Origin: Scedosporium boydii
Taxonomy: Eukaryota > Ascomycota > Sordariomycetes > Microascales > Microascaceae
Assembly: GCA_002221725.1 (NCBI GenBank)
Contig: NJFT01000127.1
Location: 50,174-114,173, forward strand
DNA: 64,000 nt
Direction: 5' to 3'
Numbering within the stretch: the stretch's first letter is position 1; each line of letters begins with the position of its first letter. Made by a program: the position numbers and the translations under genes. Shown piece by piece: positions 58,601 to 64,000 of this stretch. Under the pieces are notes generated by a model. That model worked only from the letters and a program-made list of their open reading frames with translations. It searched no databases and was not told the DNA's origin.

Positions 58601-59119
58601 AACTAACGTCACTTTTTTACATTTCACATGAACTCTCGCGATGGCCGATGCAATATGATGCAAAACAAGTTGAAGGATTCACGGCGCCACTGCCGATCAG
58701 CGGTCAGGGACAATCATGCCGACATCAAATGTACAATTGCGGATTCAATGTCGCATCACCACCAGGCCGCTGTTTGCGCAGCCCTACCGTTTGCATTGAA
58801 ATCTCAGTCCGGGTGACTCAATCTAGGCCGGTGCTAGCCTGGGAAGAGGTGATACCGACCTGAGTTGTCAATTGGCCGACATTGCCCAGCGTCGTCATCG
58901 TCAGCGTCAGCGGTCATCTCGGAAGCACAGTTCCACGAGGCGATGCAGCTCATCCTCTCCTCTTATAAAGCGACCTTCTGCCTTCTTCGACGTCCATTCG
59001 GGTGAAGAATAATCACCATTGGAGAGTCAAGTCCATCATTGAAACACCGTGGAGGAGTGGAGCTGCTACGTCGAGATCTTCTCGTCTGCTCTGCTCTAGA
59101 GATCTCTCATAACCTAGCC
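55656..59119. other. 3.5-kb gene-poor divergent region
   Basis: Lies between two genes that point away from each other. Short frames (for example plus-strand 57129-57518) show no family resemblance. It contains AG-rich tracts near 57515-57590, an ACTTCGTA motif near 57649, a TACGAAGTAC at 58364-58373 and a TGACTCA at 58814-58820. No tRNA or repeat recognised. Confidence 0.45.
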
Positions 59120-59414
59120 ATGACCTCTCTCCCTTCCTGGCTCGGCCAGCCTAGGCTTGCAGCCTCGGGAGACGTGCGCACGTCGTCGCTCGTCGCTCTT
59201 TTGGATCTCTTCCTCCCTGGGTTCTCGAGCCTCTCAGACGCCATATTCAAATATCTCGGTCTAAACCTAAATGTTTACATTCCTATTGTCGTCCTTTTCA
59301 GTGGGCTGGCTTTTTCCTGGAATTACATTAGTGGATACATTTGGAATTTAGTATCCTCATATTTCATGAGCACTGTCGAGGTACGCCTATCCTTTTACCC
59401 TTTTCATCGGCTTT

Positions 59415-59450
<36 letters not shown>

Positions 59451-61231
59451 TTTCTTTTCTTTTCGGGTTTATTTTCCTTCCTCCTAACGACCCGTCTTCT
59501 GGTAGATTCGTGTTGATGATGAAATTTACAACATCGTTATGGCATGGGTTGCGGCGCAGAAATTTGCGCAGTCTTCCCGTCGATTCGTGGTTAACACCAA
59601 CCTATCATCTCGAAGTTGGTTTATATGGAGGTGGCGGGATGACGACGAGGACGACGAGGGCGGAGCGAGTTCTTCTACCGAAAAGCATCGCAAGACGCTA
59701 TCCTACACCCCCTCGTTTGGAAGCCATGTATTTTGGTATCGGGGGAGGCTCCTTCTCTTTCAAAGGACTCAAAACCGTAACCAAATGTATTTCACGCCTG
59801 CCAGTGAGGTAAGTGTGAGGCATCGTGGTGGGTATCTGGCGAGATGATCACGGACGTACTAACTGACCCCCGCCCATAAAGAGGGAAGAGATATCAATAG
59901 CTTGCTTTGGGAGGAGCCCTTGGATTCTCAAGGAGCTTCTTCTCGAAGCCAAACTAGCATACGTGGAGAGGGACGCCAAGAAAACACTGATATACCGAGG
60001 GACGTTCAAAGGCGCAGGCGCGGAGCCGACTTGGGAGCGAAACATGTCCCGGGATACCCGGCCACTTTCTACGGTTATTCTAAATGCGGACACAAAAAAG
60101 CAACTTTTGGACGACATGACCGACTATCTCGATCCCGCAACTCGCCGTTGGTATTCCAATAGAGGGATTCCATATCGACGTGGGTATCTTCTCTATGGCC
60201 CCCCAGGAACCGGCAAGAGTTCCTTAAGTCTCGCACTAGCCGGCCATTTCAACCTAAGAATCTACATCGTCAGCCTGAGTTCCATCCATTCCAACGAGGA
60301 GAGTCTGACTACCCTCTTTTCCGAGCTGCCGCGGCGATGTGTAGTCCTGCTCGAGGATATTGACACAGCTGGCCTTACGAATACCCGAGAGCAACCCAAG
60401 GTCCCAAATTCCCCAACAACGAAGGACCCAGTCTCCACCACCACTGACCAAGCCCCTGGTGCAGCTTCGAGCCCGATGCCCGGCCGGCTTTCTCTCTCCG
60501 GCCTACTTAATATTCTTGATGGCGTCGCCTCTCAGGAGGGCCGCATTCTAATCATGACCACGAACCACATCGAGAAACTGGATAAGGCATTGATCCGGCC
60601 AGGCAGGGTAGACATGTCCATCGAATTTGGCTGGGCCGACCGCGACATCTCGGCATCTATTTTCAACGCCATATACACTGCGCTTGACGCAGATAGCGGC
60701 ATGGACGCTGATTCTCCTGCGGACGAGGTATCCCGGGAATCTGTGCAGAAGAAAGCCGCTGCTAACGCCGCGGTTTCGGCATTAGCATCCGAGTTTGCGA
60801 CGAAGATTCCCCAGTATGAGTATAGTCCGGCCGAGATCCAGGGCTACCTTCTCAGATATAAACGAGACCCCGAGAAAGCAGTTCAAAACGTTGAAAAATG
60901 GATCATGGAAATGCGAGAACAGAAACGGGTGAAAGCGGCAGGGGATTCCCAAGAGAAGGCGGCCAACACCGCTACTGCGACAAAAGTCGACGAAAGCAGT
61001 GAAACGGGGGAAGAAAAGAGCGAACAAAAGCAGGGCCGGTCGACTAAGAAGTCGGGAGGCGAAGGGCACTCGAACAGCGCTCGGTCCGGAAAGGATAGTG
61101 ATGTACCGTCAGCCGTTGGAACGCCGCAGGTCACGGATGACGAGTCCGATAGCAGCTCACAAACGGAGTCGAGCATCTCAGAGCCCATCACACCAACCGA
61201 AACTCCGACGGAAACAAGGAAGATAAAATGA
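59120..61231 (+). CDS. Bcs1-type AAA ATPase
   Basis: Bcs1 inserts the Rieske protein into complex III in the mitochondrial inner membrane; fungi carry several paralogues of unknown role, and this divergent one is probably one of them. Exons: 59120-59380, 59506-59808, 59882-61231, phases agree, 637 aa. A hydrophobic segment near residues 55-80 (I-P-I-V-V-L-F-S-G-L-A-F-S-W) precedes the BCS1_N domain. The AAA module has Walker A G-P-P-G-T-G-K-S-S (~292-300), Walker B V-V-L-L-E-D-I-D (~340), M-T-T-N-H-I-E-K-L-D and the R-P-G-R-V-D arginine finger region. After a C-terminal Bcs1-type end comes a charged Lys/Glu/Ser tail. A (TTTC)n repeat lies in the first intron. Confidence 0.87.
59412..59450 (+). 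repeat. (TTTC)n microsatellite in the first intron of the Bcs1-type gene
   Basis: About nine TTTC units in a row between the GTACGC donor at 59381 and the acceptor at 59505. It also lengthens a pyrimidine tract upstream of the acceptor. Confidence 0.85.
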
Positions 61232-63731
61232 GCTTAATATTATCAGTCAATACCGAACTGGATCTTACTTCGTATGTGTGTCTCCAGTAATGACAGTAAT
61301 GAGAGATCTCCAGTAATGACAGTAATGAGAGAAAAAGCAGGAGGCTCGGGCCACACTACCAGCAAGTCCGAGCCTTCTATTGCTTACACCTCTTTCCTTC
61401 CAAAACCGACACCTTTCTCAAACAGCAAGACCCGAGACATCCCGACAAATGGCCCTCACGACTTGACATTCATCACCATGGGCAGTTAGCGTTAAAGGCA
61501 GATCGGCTGCAGAGCCTTAGAGTGGCCGTTTCGTAATCTTTCGTGGAGGGCAATTCCATTCTTAACGTGGAGAGCTCGAGGGAGAGCCGAGAGCGGAGTG
61601 GTTCATGGAGCCCAACTTGGGTGGCCATGAAGATTGGTTTGCGGGCAACCCAAGGTAGCCAGCCTAGCAAGCGTCCCGTCCCACGTTGGGCCCGCAAACC
61701 GATCAATTGTCACTTTTGTCGCGCATCTTGTCTTGAAGAAGTACCACACGACAGATCAATGGAGTACCTCGTACAGTGGTTCGTAATAGGCAGCCCGGGC
61801 CCGCACCACCACAGCCGTTTTCCCCTCAAGTCTGAGCCGGCTGGATGTGATGTTCAAAATGTTGCAATTGGGACTGTGGCTATCAGAACGGTGGTACATT
61901 TATGTAATCTTTGGCGGAGCTCAAAGTTACAAAGTTACGCCAAAACAATCCAGGAATGGCTTCAGGGGTCAAATAGATGATGATGTAGTGTAGTGTACAT
62001 AGGTACCTTAGTATGTGCAATAGTGTCACCCAAGCACGTCCAGTCCCACTCGCCGAGCACTCGACGAAGCACTGCTCGGGAAGTATTTCGTACACTACTT
62101 CTCCTCCAGTGATTCTCTGTGCCTTCCGAGAAAGCAAAGCTCGGTCCTTCAACGATGGGCGGTTCCTCGTGCCCGAGAACCCAACATTGAACACTTCAAA
62201 TTTGGCTCTCCCAACCGAACATCGTGGGACACGCCCAGCTACCCACATGCTATAGAATACAAGAATGCAAATGCTTCATCTACTTCATGGGCATGGGTGG
62301 ATGTCAGCTTCGTGAAGTCAGTCAACTCTATGCCCGGTCCCCAAGAAGCCGCTCCCAAGTCTTGGGGGATCGGGATCCTTGGATGTGATGGCGAATCAAG
62401 ACCCCAATTGTACACTACTTGTTGGGAAATTCACTGTACATTGATCTTTCTCATGATTGATGCCATCGACTGTCACCAGGCCCAAATGTTTCTGCCTAGT
62501 GTAAGTAGAATCACCCCCCACCTCACCCCCCTCATTCCCCTTTCCTCATTTTTTTTAATCCCCATTCTGCGGGAGGCTCAGGTCGTTGTGGGGTTGACGG
62601 TCCAGGTCAAGAGTGAGACTTTCTCCCCTCAAGTACTTTGCATACCGCATACCACATGCCGCGGACGTATCTTGCTTCTTTGGAGTCTTCAGCTCTCCGA
62701 CTAAAGCTTGGCTTTTCGCGGTGCATGGGCTTTTGCTTTCAACTATGAATTTTGTCTATATTGCATACAGCGTTGATAAGGTCTGTTGCGCATCAATGAG
62801 GGACCCAGCCAGGCAATATCGATGATGGGTTCCTCAAACGATCTAGGAACTGGTCGATCCACTTCCTAGCGTAGTCGTGGATGTAACAGCGCAGCATCTC
62901 ATATTTTAGGTGCGGAGTTACGAGAGCGGATTCGTGGAGGAGCCGTGAAGTGTAGATTGATAATTTTCGGTGCGGAAGTGGTGAAGAAGTTTCGAAAACC
63001 TCGAAACGGAGATTGAGGGTACTTCAATGGGTCATTGATGGCAAGTTCTGCCGGCTGGCGCAGGACTAGTAGCCCTGGCCGTTCAAAGGTAAACCTGGCC
63101 GTATTAAATGGAGAGCATGTACAAAGGTACAGTACATGTACCACTTGCTTGGATGCATAGTTTACATTGCCTGGCTGTTGGTAAAGTACGAAGTAGTACG
63201 AAGTACACACTGCTCCGGACGCTACCTCAATGGGTAATCTCTCCTGCTTCGCCTGGCTGCAGGCAACCCCTCATCAATTGATGTCAATCGTCAAGCCCCT
63301 CAACATTCGAGCTTCTCAGCTAGTGTACTTCGTAGGCTCCAAGCCAACTAGGACCGATTTGATGTTGTTTCCGGTTCTGGACCGCAGCTATTATCGTTTG
63401 AACGGTCAACCTGAATAAACTACATCAATACTTCGTAGCGCATGCCCATCATTGATGTACCTTACCGATGTAACTGGATCCCAGGGTCTTGTCGAGAACG
63501 CAGAGCACACTTTTTCTTGCCCTTTTAATTTCATAACAAAAGAATTGCCTCTTCTGTATGCGCCCGGGAAACGGCGGTGAAATTCCTGCCATAAAGACCC
63601 AAGGAGCTCCTGCTTGTCGACCTCCCCAAGCGCTCCTCCCCCCCTTCGTTCTTGCCCCCATTTTCGATCTCTCGACAATTCATCAAGCCTCCCTCTGCTC
63701 ATAACCATATCTTCGCTTTCATCTCACCATC
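61232..63731. other. 2.5-kb gene-poor region up to the HMG-CoA synthase start
   Basis: No conserved ORF on either strand. Several GTACTTCGTA-like motifs occur (61266-61273, 63188-63206 in two close copies, 63324-63333, 63429-63436). A direct duplication of a 17-bp unit, TCTCCAGTAATGACAGT, lies at 61281-61324. The right end is the promoter and leader of HMG-CoA synthase. Confidence 0.45.
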
Positions 63732-64000
63732 ATGACCTCGCGCCCCGAAAATATTGGCATTAAGGCCATTGAGGTCTACTTCCCAAGCCAGGTCAGTCCA
63801 ACCCCACCCGATATCGCACCGTCTGACCTGGACACTGCACCGCGGCGGCTGGAAACTAACCTGCTCTCCCTTGGTGTAGTATGTAGAGCAGAGCGAGCTC
63901 GAGAAGTTCGATGGTGTCAGTACCGGGAAGTACACCATTGGCCTGGGCCAGACGAAGATGAGCTTTTGCGATGACCGTGAAGGTTTGTCTCTGCCCCCGA
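63732..64000 (+). CDS. HMG-CoA synthase, 5' end only (cut by window end)
   Basis: Condenses acetyl-CoA with acetoacetyl-CoA to HMG-CoA, the entry to the mevalonate/ergosterol pathway, in the cytosol. Exon 1 is 63732-63791 and exon 2 is 63880-63982, followed by GTTTGT and the window end. The visible N-terminus reads [14 protein letters not shown]. After the junction it continues [13 protein letters not shown] and K-Y-T-I-G-L-G-Q, then M-S-F-C-D-D-R-E, all strongly conserved in this enzyme. The catalytic Cys lies beyond the window. Gene symbols differ between fungi (erg13, hmgS), so none is assigned. Confidence 0.93.

Overview
The window looks like a chromosome segment of a filamentous ascomycete, probably a eurotiomycete. 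It has short GT-AG introns (about 50-100 nt), fungus-specific genes (CpcA, Pex20, Whi2-like, DUF7820-like) and a retrotransposon block with the signature of repeat-induced point mutation (RIP). I cannot name the genus from sequence alone. All splice junctions below were inferred by hand from GT/AG signals, branch-site-like CTAAC sequences, phase and protein family conservation.

Bases 1 to about 13.5 kb are AT-rich and hold no live gene. They contain two copies of one Ty3/gypsy chromodomain retrotransposon. The inner copy (4577-12080, 438-bp LTRs) is inserted inside the 3' LTR of the outer copy, with a 5-bp target duplication. The outer LTR pieces (4229-4576 and 12086-12175) also add up to 438 bp. 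The two copies stay in register at a constant offset of 7414 bp. In the stretches compared they differ only by C/T and G/A changes, which is what RIP produces. Gag and Pol lie in one reading frame, and a degenerate antisense frame sits between Pol and the 3' LTR. An AT-rich relic zone (12176-13515) ends sharply at normal-composition DNA.

From 14.2 kb the window is euchromatin with 19 protein-coding loci and one small possible gene. In order: cpcA (bZIP regulator of amino-acid starvation, minus), pex20-like co-receptor (minus), sec13 (plus), Whi2-like BTB protein (minus), GPATCH1-like G-patch protein (minus), kin1 kinase (plus), caf40/rcd1 (plus), a bZIP factor (plus), a DUF1295 membrane protein with two apparent frame breaks (plus), fbp1 (minus), pex11 (plus), an SR-type RNA-binding protein (minus), an Mdm1-type PXA/RGS/PX protein (minus), trm8 (minus), a small membrane ORF (plus), hom6 (minus), a CCDC174-like protein (plus), a DUF7820-like membrane protein (minus), a Bcs1-type AAA ATPase (plus), and the 5' end of HMG-CoA synthase (plus, cut by the window end).

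Some genes are functionally linked. cpcA has two upstream ORFs and a TGACTCA element in its 5' region. hom6, a threonine/methionine pathway gene of the kind Gcn4/CpcA activates, has a perfect TGACTCA in its promoter. pex20 and pex11 both serve peroxisome biogenesis. Three gene-poor stretches (29.2-33.4, 55.7-59.1 and 61.2-63.7 kb) carry many copies of a palindrome-like GTACTTCGTAC motif. The best follow-ups are the antisense frame and the long Gag-protease linker of the retrotransposon, the 6-nt microexon in the SR gene, the cpcA leader and the palindrome family.
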